Positions 25,180-33,968 of a stretch of DNA of 64,000 nucleotides are shown here, piece after piece. Every line of letters begins with the position of its first letter. The stretch's first letter is position 1. Position numbers and translations under genes: made by a program. Source of the DNA: JBEBVQ01 sp964527735 (GTDB lineage Bacteria; Bacteroidota; Bacteroidia; Chitinophagales; Chitinophagaceae); contig CAZGPG010000005.1 of the NCBI GenBank assembly GCA_964527735.1, forward strand, positions 1 to 64,000. The letters are read 5' to 3'. The notes beneath the pieces were generated by a model. The model was given only the letters and a program-made list of their open reading frames with translations. It made no database searches and was not told the DNA's origin.

Positions 25180-28100
25180 ATGTCGGATAAATACCGTGAA
25201 TATAAAAACCTGGATATGCCTGCTATTGAGCAGGCGTTTTTGAAGTGTTGGCAGGAAGAAGAAGTATTTCAAAAATCCATACAGCAGCGCTCTGCAGACC
25301 GGCCTTTCGTATTTTATGAAGGACCGCCGAGCGCCAACGGTATGCCCGGGATCCATCATGTGATCTCCCGTACCCTCAAAGACCTGGTATGCCGCTATAA
25401 GGCGATGCAGGGATTCCGTGTGGAGCGGAAGGCGGGTTGGGATACTCATGGATTGCCGGTAGAGCTGGGCGTAGAAAAAGAACTGGGCATTACCAAAGAA
25501 GATATCGGTGTAAAGATTACCGTCGAAGAATATAACCGGAAATGCCGGGAGGCCGTCATGCGCTATAAAGACAAATGGGACGAGCTGACCGAAAAGATGG
25601 GGTACTGGGTAGACCTGGATGATCCGTATATCACATTTGATAATAAATATATTGAGACCCTCTGGTGGTGCCTGAAAGAATTATATAATAAGGATCTGCT
25701 GTACAAGAGTGTCAGTATCCAGCCATATTCTCCGGCTGCAGGAACAGGGCTTAGCTCACATGAGCTGAACCAGCCCGGCACTTATAAGCAGGTGAAGGAT
25801 ACTACGCTTGTGGCGATGTTTAAGGCAAAACAGGACGAGCAGAGCCGTTTCCTGTTCGACGCCTCCGGCGGCCAGGATGTATTCTTTCTCGCCTGGACCA
25901 CCACGCCGTGGACACTTCCGTCGAACTGCGGGCTGACAGTTGGCCCCTCGATAGATTATGTGCTGGTCAAAACATTGAACCCTTATACCCGGGAACAGAT
26001 TCATGTGGTATTGGCGGAATCTTTGCTCGATAAACACTTTAGTAAAGAGTCGGAATCTATTGATTTTAATATTGTTGATAATGATAGTAAGTCCGTTCCG
26101 TGGAAGGTGACAGGCCGGTGGAAAGGTGTGCAATTTGAGGGTTGCCGTTATGAGCAGCTGCTTTCTTTTGAAGGGAATACCCGTGAAGTAGCGGGAGGAG
26201 ACCCCTGGCGGGTGATTACCGGCGATTTTGTAACTACGGAAGACGGTACGGGGATTGTGCATACGGCGCCTGCATTCGGAGCGGACGACTTCAGGGTAGG
26301 TAAAAAACACAATATCGGCATACTGACGATGGTGGATAAGGAAGGGAAGTTCAACGATTTTTCAGGTGAATTTTCCGGCCGTTATGTGAAGAATTATAAG
26401 GACGATCCGGAATACAAAGATGTAGATGTCGACATTGCTGTAAAGCTCAAGCATGAGGGTCGGGCATTTAAAGTAGAAAAATATGAGCACAGCTATCCGC
26501 ATTGCTGGCGTACCGACAAGCCGGTGATCTATTACCCGCTCGATGCCTGGTTTATCCGCACGACCGCCTGCAAAGACCGGATGGTAGAGCTCAACAAAAC
26601 CATTAACTGGAAACCTAAAGCAACTGGTGAAGGTAGGTTCGGTAACTGGTTGGAAAACATGGTTGACTGGAACCTGAGCAGAAGCCGTTATTGGGGTACG
26701 CCGCTGCCGGTTTGGGTATCGGAGCGCGGCGAGGTGAAATGTATTGGTTCGGTGGAAGAACTGAAGCAGGAAGTCACACATGCCAATGCGGTACTTGATA
26801 CCAACCAGGTGATCGATGATGCCACACTCGATCTTCATAAGCCCTTCATGGATCAGATCATCCTGGCCTCGGCAAATGGTGAGCCAATGTATCGTGAGCC
26901 GGACCTGATAGATGTATGGTTTGACTCCGGTGCAATGCCTTATGCACAATGGCATTATCCGTTTGTTGATAAAGAAAAGCTTAAGCAAAAGTTCCCTGCG
27001 GATTTTATAGCTGAAGGGGTAGACCAAACCCGCGGCTGGTTTTATACCCTCCATGCATTGGGCGTGATGCTGTTTGACAGTGTTGCCTATAAGACGGTTG
27101 TTTCGAATGGTCTGGTGCTGGATAAGAACGGAAATAAAATGAGCAAGCGGTTGGGCAATGCCGTAGATCCGTTTGAAACGATCGGAAGATTCAGTGCAGA
27201 TGCCACACGCTGGTATCTGATTACCAATGCTTCTCCCTGGGATAGTCTTCGTTTTGATACCGAAGGGATACGGGAGGTGCAGCGTAAGTTTTTCGGTACC
27301 TTATATAATACCTACCAGTTTTTTGCACTGTATGCAAATGTGGACGGGTTTGCTTTTAAAGAACGTTATATACCGCTGGAAGAGCGTCCGGAGATAGACC
27401 GCTGGATCCTGTCTTCGCTGCATTCCCTTGTGCGGGATGCAACAGCAGCTATGGACGACTATGAGCCGACACAGGCCGGCCGGAGCATTGAATACTTTGT
27501 AGATGACCAGCTAAGCAACTGGTACGTTCGGTTGTGCAGGCGCCGGTTCTGGAAAGGAGCCTACGAGCACGATAAAATATGTGCCTACCAGACCCTGTAT
27601 GAATGTCTGGAGATGATAGCACGGCTGATAGCTCCCATAGCTCCGTTTTTTGCAGACTGGCTGTACCGTAACCTGAATGATAGTACGCATCGTCTTGAGG
27701 CGAAATCTGTTCACCTGGCAGATTATCCTGTTTTCGATGAAGATGCCATCGATCAGGATCTGGAAGCACGGATGACGCTCGCGCAAGACATTTCTTCACT
27801 GGTACTGTCTCTTCGGAAGAAAGTAAACATCAAAGTAAGGCAGCCGCTCCGGAAAGTGCTGATACCGGTACTGGATGCCCGTATGCGCCGGCAGATTACC
27901 CAGGTCGAGGATTTGATCCGGAATGAAGTGAATGTAAAGGTATTTGAGTATATTGAGGAAAATAATGATTTTATCAGTAAGAAGATAAAGCCCAACTTCA
28001 AGGCGCTGGGTCAGAGAATGGGCGGCCGGATGAAAGCCGTTGCCGCAGGCATCACGGCCATGGGGCAGGCGGAGATTGGCGTTTTGGAGCGAACCGGTTC

Positions 28101-28497
28101 ATTTGAACTTTCTGTGGATGGAGCGCTGGTGTCGATCACATCTGCGGATGTGGATATTGTTGCAGAAGACATCCCGGGGTGGAGTGTAGCCAACAAAGAC
28201 AAACTGACGGTAGCTTTAGATATAGAGCTTACACCCGAATTGAAAGATGAAGGGAATGCCCGGGAATTGGTGAACCGCATCCAGAAGATCCGGAAAGAGG
28301 CTGGTTTCGGGCTCACGGATCGTATTGTATTAAGTATAGAAGCACATGAACCATTAAAAACAGCCATTATAAATTTCAATGATTATATTTGCACCGAAAT
28401 TTTGGCGGATAACATCCAGCTTGTGTCTGAAATTCAATCTGGCATTGAGGTAGAAGTAAATGAGGGGGTGTATAAAGTATTAATCCATAAAAATTAG
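25180..28497 (+). CDS. ileS: isoleucyl-tRNA synthetase
   Basis: The 1105-residue product is the long IleRS type. The HIGH-like motif is in 'SANGMPGIHHVISRTLKD' (about 48-65), editing-domain motifs include 'TTPWTLPSNCGLTVGP', and the KMSKS motif appears as 'NKMSKRLGNAVDPFE'. The signature 'DVWFDSGAMPYAQWHYPF' precedes it. The anticodon-binding domain follows ('IDRWILSSLHSLV'), with a C-terminal extension that keeps 'ELKDEGNARELVNRIQKIRK'. It charges tRNA-Ile. The DksA-like gene begins 4 bp after the stop, so both are likely cotranscribed; an ileS-dksA order is common in Bacteroidota. Confidence 0.98.
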   Translation: MSDKYREYKNLDMPAIEQAFLKCWQEEEVFQKSIQQRSADRPFVFYEGPPSANGMPGIHHVISRTLKDLVCRYKAMQGFRVERKAGWDTHGLPVELGVEKELGITKEDIGVKITVEEYNRKCREAVMRYKDKWDELTEKMGYWVDLDDPYITFDNKYIETLWWCLKELYNKDLLYKSVSIQPYSPAAGTGLSSHELNQPGTYKQVKDTTLVAMFKAKQDEQSRFLFDASGGQDVFFLAWTTTPWTLPSNCGLTVGPSIDYVLVKTLNPYTREQIHVVLAESLLDKHFSKESESIDFNIVDNDSKSVPWKVTGRWKGVQFEGCRYEQLLSFEGNTREVAGGDPWRVITGDFVTTEDGTGIVHTAPAFGADDFRVGKKHNIGILTMVDKEGKFNDFSGEFSGRYVKNYKDDPEYKDVDVDIAVKLKHEGRAFKVEKYEHSYPHCWRTDKPVIYYPLDAWFIRTTACKDRMVELNKTINWKPKATGEGRFGNWLENMVDWNLSRSRYWGTPLPVWVSERGEVKCIGSVEELKQEVTHANAVLDTNQVIDDATLDLHKPFMDQIILASANGEPMYREPDLIDVWFDSGAMPYAQWHYPFVDKEKLKQKFPADFIAEGVDQTRGWFYTLHALGVMLFDSVAYKTVVSNGLVLDKNGNKMSKRLGNAVDPFETIGRFSADATRWYLITNASPWDSLRFDTEGIREVQRKFFGTLYNTYQFFALYANVDGFAFKERYIPLEERPEIDRWILSSLHSLVRDATAAMDDYEPTQAGRSIEYFVDDQLSNWYVRLCRRRFWKGAYEHDKICAYQTLYECLEMIARLIAPIAPFFADWLYRNLNDSTHRLEAKSVHLADYPVFDEDAIDQDLEARMTLAQDISSLVLSLRKKVNIKVRQPLRKVLIPVLDARMRRQITQVEDLIRNEVNVKVFEYIEENNDFISKKIKPNFKALGQRMGGRMKAVAAGITAMGQAEIGVLERTGSFELSVDGALVSITSADVDIVAEDIPGWSVANKDKLTVALDIELTPELKDEGNARELVNRIQKIRKEAGFGLTDRIVLSIEAHEPLKTAIINFNDYICTEILADNIQLVSEIQSGIEVEVNEGVYKVLIHKN

Positions 28498-28501
28498 AGC
28501 C

Positions 28502-29743
28502 ATGGCCACTAAAAAAAGTCCGGCTGTCAAAAATGCCAAGAAAGCTAAAGCCACAGCATCTGCTGCAAAGCCTGCCCGCGTAGCTGCAAAGAAAGCAGTT
28601 GCAAAACCACAGGCTGCCAAAGCAGTGCAGAAAAAGGCTGCCGCTGCCTCAAAGAAGGCTACACCCTCAAAAGCTAAGGTAAAGGCATCCCCCGCGAAAG
28701 CTACTGCCAAAAAAGCTGCGGTGAAGAAGGCCCCGGTAAAGGCGATTGTAAAGAAAGCGCCTGCTAAAAAAGCAGTGGCTGCCGGCAAGAAGGCGCCCGT
28801 GACAGCAAAGAAAGTGGTCGGCAAGAAAACACCTATGACAAAGAAATCAGTAACATCCGTTAATAAAAAAGCTGCAGCACCTAAAAAGGCGCCCGTTAAT
28901 AAAAAAGCCACACCCCCCGCTGCCAAAAAAGCGGTCGTAGCGAAAAAGACCGTTACCAAAAAAGCGGCTCCTGCAGCTAAGGCTGTGGTAACGAAGAAGG
29001 CAGCTCCCGTACAGGCAAAAAAGGCAGCAACCAAAGAGGTTGCAAGCAAGCAGGTAAAGCCGGCAGCGAAGCCGGTTGCCAAAAAAGCACCGGCCAAGGC
29101 GTCTCCGGTCAAAAAAACAGTCATGGCCAAGCCAGGCGCTGCTGCCCGGACCGCTGCAAAGACCGGATTACCGGTGATGCCTAAAGCTCAGCCGGCGGTA
29201 GCCAAGCCAGCCCCGGTAGTGCCGCGTACAGAGAAAAAACCTGCAGTGGTTATAGCCCACCGCAGATTGGAAAATAAATCTAAAAAAACAGAAGAAGCAG
29301 GAAAGACAATGATCAACTATCAACCCGAATTTACACGCTCTATTCTGGACGAGCCAATGCATTCCGGTCCCGTTTACCGTTACAGCGATGAAGAACTTGG
29401 AGAATTTAAGGAATTAATTCAGGGCCGGCTTGAGAGCGCCCGAAAAGAACTGGTGTACCTGCAGGGCCTGATCACCCGCAAGGACGAAGCAGGCACTGAA
29501 GATACCGAAAACCGTTATATGAATATGGAAGACGGTAGCGGAGCTATGGAGCGTGAGCAACTGGCGCAGCTGGCAAGCCGCCAGATCCAGTTTATCAATC
29601 ATTTGGAAAAGGCGTTGATCCGTATCGAGAATAAAACATATGGTATCTGCCGCGTCACGGGCAAGCTGATAGATAAAGCCCGCCTTCGTGCTGTTCCCCA
29701 TGCTACATTGAGCATTGAGGCCAAGAAAACGATGAATAAATAA
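28502..29743 (+). CDS. DksA-like regulator with a histone H1-like tail
   Basis: The 413-residue product has two parts. Residues 1 to about 269 are almost only Lys, Ala, Pro, Val and Thr (repeats such as KKAPVK, KKAAPVQAKK), like the C-terminal tail of histone H1. Residues about 270-413 form a DksA/TraR-type domain: 'YRYSDEELGEFKELIQGRL' coiled region, 'GTEDTENRYMNMEDG', and 'ENKTYGICRVTGKLIDKARL'. Only one Cys remains where the classical zinc finger has four; I recall this being usual for Bacteroidota homologues. The tail should bind DNA or RNA, while the DksA part could act on RNA polymerase. The gene follows ileS by 4 bp. Confidence 0.85.
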   Translation: MATKKSPAVKNAKKAKATASAAKPARVAAKKAVAKPQAAKAVQKKAAAASKKATPSKAKVKASPAKATAKKAAVKKAPVKAIVKKAPAKKAVAAGKKAPVTAKKVVGKKTPMTKKSVTSVNKKAAAPKKAPVNKKATPPAAKKAVVAKKTVTKKAAPAAKAVVTKKAAPVQAKKAATKEVASKQVKPAAKPVAKKAPAKASPVKKTVMAKPGAAARTAAKTGLPVMPKAQPAVAKPAPVVPRTEKKPAVVIAHRRLENKSKKTEEAGKTMINYQPEFTRSILDEPMHSGPVYRYSDEELGEFKELIQGRLESARKELVYLQGLITRKDEAGTEDTENRYMNMEDGSGAMEREQLAQLASRQIQFINHLEKALIRIENKTYGICRVTGKLIDKARLRAVPHATLSIEAKKTMNK

Positions 29744-29746
29744 CAC

Positions 29747-29789
29747 GTAGAGACGCGATTTATCGCGTCTGCATACTTGTCGCGTCTAC
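29747..29789. repeat. GTAGAGACGCG-family palindromic repeat
   Basis: GTAGAGACGCGA pairs with TCGCGTCT across a short TTTA loop, and a second partial arm GTCGCGTCTAC ends the element. It lies 3 bp after the DksA-like stop codon. A fuller member of the same family occurs at 58446-58523. It may serve as a terminator-like hairpin. Confidence 0.7.
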
Positions 29790-29814
29790 AGATTTTATTC
29801 GCCGGACGGGAGAG

Positions 29815-29883
29815 ATTGAAAATTGAAAATGGAAAGTTGAAGATTAGTTCATAATTTTCAACTTTCCATTTTCAATTTTTAAC
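29815..29883. repeat. AT-rich long inverted repeat abutting the thiolase start
   Basis: Two 32-nt arms (29815-29846 and 29852-29883) pair around a 5-nt loop with about three mismatches; the core is TTGAAAATGGAAAGTTGAA. The right arm ends 3 nt before the ATG of the thiolase gene, so in the mRNA this hairpin would fold over or next to the ribosome binding region. A related TTTGAAAATG element lies just before gpsA (54508-54599). Confidence 0.75.
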
Positions 29884-29886
29884 TAT

Positions 29887-31062
29887 ATGCAGACAGCCTA
29901 TATCATAGCCGGATACCGCACAGCGGTCGGAAAAGCGAAACGTGGCGGCTTCCGGTTTTACAGGCCGGACGATCTTGCTGTAGATGTGATCAAAGGATTA
30001 CTGGCTTCCGTGCCGCAACTGGATACAAGACTCATTGACGATGTTATTGTCGGGAATGCTGTACCGGAAGCGGAGCAGGGGTTGCAGGTGGGGCGTATTA
30101 TTGCCAACCGCGCCATTGGCGATTGGGCGCCGGGGGTGACTGTGAATCGTTATTGCGCTTCGGGTCTGGAAACGATTGCCATCGCTACAGCCAAAATTCA
30201 GGCGGGCATGGCCGATTGTATTATTGCCGGCGGTACGGAAAGCATGAGCCTGGTGCCTGCTTCGGGCTGGCGTACCATGCCCAATTACGAAATGGCAAAA
30301 GAAACACCGGATTATTATCTCGCCATGGGGCTTACTGCCGAACAGGTCGCCCACGATTTCAAGGTGTCGCGCGAAGATCAGGATGCCTTCGCTTACCAGT
30401 CGCACCAGAAAGCCCTACGGGCTATTGAATCCGGGTATTTCAAAAAAGGAATACTGCCGGTAACGGTTAAAGAAACGTATATCAACGATAAAGGGAAAAA
30501 AGATGTCCGCGAGTTTATAGTGGAGACCGACGAGGGGCCACGGGCAGATACGTCTCCCGAAGCGCTGGCTAAATTGCGGCCTGTATTTGCACAGGGCGGT
30601 ACGGTGACGGCCGGTAATTCGTCCCAGACTTCCGATGGCGCTGCTTTCGTGATCGTGATGAGCGAATCACTGATGCACAGTTTAGGCTTGCAGCCCTGGG
30701 GCAGGCTGGTTGCCTGTGCCAGCGCCGGTGTGGATCCCCGTATTATGGGCATGGGCCCCGTGGCTGCCGTCCCCAAAGTACTGAAGCAGGCAGGAATGAA
30801 GCTGGATCAGGTTGATCTTGTGGAATTAAACGAAGCATTTGCCTCGCAGTCACTGGCGGTGATCCGCGAGCTGGGTTTAGATCCGGACATTGTTAATATC
30901 AACGGAGGCGCTATTGCCCTGGGGCACCCGCTGGGCTGCAGCGGCGCCAAGCTCACTATCCAAAACCTCCATGACCTCGGCCGGCTCAATAAAAAATACG
31001 GCATGGTCACCGCTTGTGTGGGCGGAGGGCAGGGGATCGCCGGGGTCATAGAGCATTTGTAG
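29887..31062 (+). CDS. thiolase (acetyl-CoA acyltransferase)
   Basis: The 391-residue product is a full-length thiolase. The acyl-accepting Cys is about residue 90 ('VNRYCASGLETIAIA'). The family signature 'NINGGAIALGHPLGCSGAKL' carries the catalytic His, and the second Cys lies in 'TACVGGGQGIAG' near the C-terminus. The 'GGTESMSLVPASGWR' segment is typical of FadA/FadI-type enzymes of fatty-acid beta-oxidation. It would cleave 3-ketoacyl-CoA with CoA, or in reverse condense acetyl-CoA. The gene stands alone; the usual hydroxyacyl-CoA dehydrogenase partner is not adjacent. Its ATG directly follows an AT-rich inverted repeat. Confidence 0.95.
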   Translation: MQTAYIIAGYRTAVGKAKRGGFRFYRPDDLAVDVIKGLLASVPQLDTRLIDDVIVGNAVPEAEQGLQVGRIIANRAIGDWAPGVTVNRYCASGLETIAIATAKIQAGMADCIIAGGTESMSLVPASGWRTMPNYEMAKETPDYYLAMGLTAEQVAHDFKVSREDQDAFAYQSHQKALRAIESGYFKKGILPVTVKETYINDKGKKDVREFIVETDEGPRADTSPEALAKLRPVFAQGGTVTAGNSSQTSDGAAFVIVMSESLMHSLGLQPWGRLVACASAGVDPRIMGMGPVAAVPKVLKQAGMKLDQVDLVELNEAFASQSLAVIRELGLDPDIVNINGGAIALGHPLGCSGAKLTIQNLHDLGRLNKKYGMVTACVGGGQGIAGVIEHL

Positions 31063-31095
31063 ACCTGTTGTATCGGCAACGCAAGCCCGTATTGG

Positions 31096-31740
31096 TTATT
31101 CTGCCAGTCCGGCGCGAAGCGCCAGTTTTACCAACCCCGCTGTATTTTTTACCTCCAGCTTTTTGAGCAGGCTGAAGCGGTGATTCTCCACCGTATGAAG
31201 GCTGATGTACAGCATATCAGCAATTTCCTGGTTGGTTTTTTCATCTACAATCAGTTGTAGTATTTCTTTCTCACGGCGTGTAAGCCGGGGTTGTGTCGTT
31301 TTTTTTGGCGTTCGTATGCCTAACATTCGGTTGGTCAGTTCGTCTTTGAGCGAAGGCTCAATAAAGATATTGCCGGCATAAACTTCTTCTATGGCCGTTG
31401 TCAGTTGTTGATGATCTGTATTGCTTTTCAGCAGATAGCCCATACACTTGTTCAGCATCATGGCTTTTACCTGTGGGATGGTGTCGATACTGGTTAGCGC
31501 AATTATTTTGATCTCAGGATAATTTTTGCTGATGATGCCTGCCAGTTCAGTACCACTTTGTCCGGGCAACTGGATGTCGAGCAACAGTACGTCTGGTTGC
31601 ACGGCTCTTAGTCCCTGCAACAGCGATACACCCTCGCGGTATGTAGCTGTTATGTTGATATGCGGCGCATCGCGGAGTGTGTTTAGTAAGCCGCTTATCA
31701 CCAGCGGATGATCATCACATATGGCTAGTCTGATCGGCAT
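31096..31740 (-). CDS. LuxR/NarL-type response regulator (pair 1)
   Basis: The 214-residue product has a receiver domain with acidic pocket 'LAICDDHPLV', phosphoacceptor Asp in 'DVLLLDIQLPGQSGTELAG', conserved Thr/Ser in 'IIALTSID' and Lys in 'GYLLKSNT'. A LuxR-type helix-turn-helix follows: 'LTRREKEILQLIVDEKTNQE' and 'ISLHTVENHRFSLLKKL'. The Met at 31740 begins the receiver; its start overlaps the kinase gene by 26 bp, so the two are translationally linked. The regulator at 37942 shows the same order and the same 26-bp overlap. Confidence 0.95.
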   Translation of the reverse strand: MPIRLAICDDHPLVISGLLNTLRDAPHINITATYREGVSLLQGLRAVQPDVLLLDIQLPGQSGTELAGIISKNYPEIKIIALTSIDTIPQVKAMMLNKCMGYLLKSNTDHQQLTTAIEEVYAGNIFIEPSLKDELTNRMLGIRTPKKTTQPRLTRREKEILQLIVDEKTNQEIADMLYISLHTVENHRFSLLKKLEVKNTAGLVKLALRAGLAE

Positions 31741-33748
31741 GGCGTATCGTTTTTTCTGTTTGCTGGAGATCAAATTCGAGGTATACGGTGGTGCCGGAAT
31801 TATCGGTAGTAATATTCATTTGGCCGTTTACAGCTTTTACCCGGCTCCGGATATTGGTGATGCCGGTTCCGTAATTAGGCTTTGCCGGCATACCGGTTCC
31901 GTTGTCTTCCACGGTTATGCCGAGCCAGTTTTCCCGGCAACTGAACTGTACAGTCAGCAGGCTGGCCTGGGCATGTTTGATGGCATTGTGTATCAGCTCC
32001 TGGGTCATGCGGTATAATGATAGTTCAAATTCGGAGTCAATATCCGGAATTTGTCCGTAAATATGGAAGTCAATCTCAAGTCCCGATGCCGTTTCCATTT
32101 TTTTACAGAAGCTGTACACCGCTTCTTTCAGTCCGTTTTGCAAGAGTATCTCAGAAGTGAGGTTTTGAGCTGTAATTCTCAATTCCTGTATGCTGTCGGA
32201 TAACTGCTGTATGGTTTCATTAAACTCGGTTTCAAACGGGCCGGGTTGTATCCGGTGTGCCAGTGTGCTCAGATTTAGCCGTGTTGCAGATAATGAGCTG
32301 ACGACGCCGTCGTGCAGGTCGCGGGCAATGCGTGTACGTTCTTTTTCTTCGCCGCGCATAACGGCTTTTAATTCTGTAATCTCTTTTTCGCGAAGCGATA
32401 AATCCTGCTCGTGTTGCAATAGTTTGATCTGGTTTGTCTGCAGATGTTGTTTATGTCTGTGGCTGCGATAGATACTTGCCAGTACAATGGTGAGTAGTAA
32501 TATCCCCGCCATAGATCCGTAAATGAGCAGATTTTTATGCTCCAGGCGGAGTTGCTGCTGCTGGATCAGCAATTGCTTTTGGATGAGTTCCTTGTCTTTT
32601 TGTGCTGTGCGGTACCGGGTTTCCATCTGGTTGATGTTATTGAAGATATCCCGGTTTTCAATTTTATCTCTCAGTTCTTCATACAATTCTTTATGAATAA
32701 AAGCGTCTTTATAATTGCCGGTAGCAGCATATACGGCAGCCAGTGATTTATGTGCTTCGGCACGTTCATCGTCAATGCCCGCTTTGCGCGCATCGACGAT
32801 TGCTTTTTCAAGGTATTGTATTGCGTGCCGTGTATCACCGAGCCGTTGGTATGTTTTGCCTAATGTTATATACAATATGGTAGTGTGTACAGGATTCGTA
32901 TTGCTATGCGTAAGCATATTCGCTTCCCGGAGATAGGTGATAGCCCGTCGGGGCATGTCTTGCTGCAGGAAGATATTGCCGATATTACACAGAGCCAGAT
33001 AGGTTGTATGGTTCAGTCCATGTTTTTTACTGAATGAGAGCAGGTGCTCAAAATAAAACAAGCTCTTGGCCCATTCCTGCTGGTGCATGTACACGGTGCC
33101 TTTGTTGGAAATTACATTGGCCAGAAGCCTGTTATTACCCTGTGCTCTGGCGACACGCTCCGACTGGTCAAGATAATACAGGGCTTTTTCATATTGTTTC
33201 ATCCTGCTCAGGACACCGGCAAAATTATTATAGATACTGCCGATCACTTTTTTTTGCCGGTATTGTTCTGCAAGTCGGGCAGCCTGCTCATAGAAGGTTG
33301 CTGCAAGCTCATACGCCCCCAGGGCAAGATGGATGTTGCCCAGCGTATTATATACCCTGGGCAGGGTGGTGTTATATTGGCCAGACTGCAACGTATATCT
33401 TACTGCCTCCTGCAACACCTGTAATGCTTCTGCATACATGCCTTTCTGGTTATAATGTATACCCAGATTAATGAGTGATTCTGTAATGCCCGGGAGATAA
33501 CCCGCCACCCGGCTTTGTTCCAGTATATTGTGCAACTTTATAACAGTACTGTCGGAGAGATCGGTATCCCAGGACGATATGGTGGAAAGTGTATGTTTGA
33601 TCGCATTTGTATCAGGGAAAGATAGCAGAGGATTTTCTGCGAATACACGATCTGTGCTGTCTCCCGATGAAGAATATGAGGATAAGAGAAAACCGGCGAG
33701 CAGGAGCGACCACATCCAAGACCTTACTAAAATACGAATAACCCGCAT
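31715..33748 (-). CDS. TPR sensor histidine kinase (pair 1)
   Basis: The 677-residue product has an N-terminal signal or anchor (about 1-25). TPR repeats follow (about 60-350, e.g. 'ALGAYELAATFYEQAARLAE', 'RLGDTRHAIQYLEKAIVDA'), then one membrane helix (about 410-430, 'IYGSMAGILLLTIVLASIY') and a coiled coil. The HisKA_3 phosphoacceptor motif 'RIARDLHDGVVSSL' puts His near residue 478. A HATPase domain completes it ('ELIHNAIKHAQASLLTVQF', 'EDNGTGMPAKPNYGTGI'). The periplasmic TPR domain probably senses an envelope protein or ligand. It is divergent from the T9SS cargo gene that starts at 33969. Confidence 0.94.
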   Translation of the reverse strand: MRVIRILVRSWMWSLLLAGFLLSSYSSSGDSTDRVFAENPLLSFPDTNAIKHTLSTISSWDTDLSDSTVIKLHNILEQSRVAGYLPGITESLINLGIHYNQKGMYAEALQVLQEAVRYTLQSGQYNTTLPRVYNTLGNIHLALGAYELAATFYEQAARLAEQYRQKKVIGSIYNNFAGVLSRMKQYEKALYYLDQSERVARAQGNNRLLANVISNKGTVYMHQQEWAKSLFYFEHLLSFSKKHGLNHTTYLALCNIGNIFLQQDMPRRAITYLREANMLTHSNTNPVHTTILYITLGKTYQRLGDTRHAIQYLEKAIVDARKAGIDDERAEAHKSLAAVYAATGNYKDAFIHKELYEELRDKIENRDIFNNINQMETRYRTAQKDKELIQKQLLIQQQQLRLEHKNLLIYGSMAGILLLTIVLASIYRSHRHKQHLQTNQIKLLQHEQDLSLREKEITELKAVMRGEEKERTRIARDLHDGVVSSLSATRLNLSTLAHRIQPGPFETEFNETIQQLSDSIQELRITAQNLTSEILLQNGLKEAVYSFCKKMETASGLEIDFHIYGQIPDIDSEFELSLYRMTQELIHNAIKHAQASLLTVQFSCRENWLGITVEDNGTGMPAKPNYGTGITNIRSRVKAVNGQMNITTDNSGTTVYLEFDLQQTEKTIRHADQTSHM

Positions 33749-33871
33749 GGTGCTAATTTACAATAGGTTTGATTTGTCATCCCGGAACGAATATAAATCT
33801 AATGGTTTATCAAAAAAATAGTCATTTCTACCTGAAATTATGAAAAAAATAAATGAATGGAACTGCCCGGT

Positions 33872-33899
33872 TTTGATACCCGGCGCAATGCTAACTTTG
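33872..33899 (+). promoter_or_regulatory. promoter of the Ig-like T9SS cargo gene
   Basis: TTTG (33872-33875) and TAACTTTG (33892-33899), 16 nt apart, match the Bacteroidota -33/-7 arrangement (spacing slightly short). The start codon at 33969 lies about 70 bp downstream. In-frame translation from 33840 would run through this site, which supports the later start. Confidence 0.55.
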
Positions 33900-33968
33900 G
33901 TTTTGAATGAGTGTATGTGTTCATTCTTTCACTTAAGAACCCCTTTTAACTATTTTAAAAAAATACCT

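Noticed and set aside
28480..29130. Minus-strand Ala/Phe-rich frame of 216 codons resembling a membrane protein
   Set aside because: It is the antisense of the Lys/Ala repeat tail of the DksA-like gene; the composition is an artefact of that repeat.
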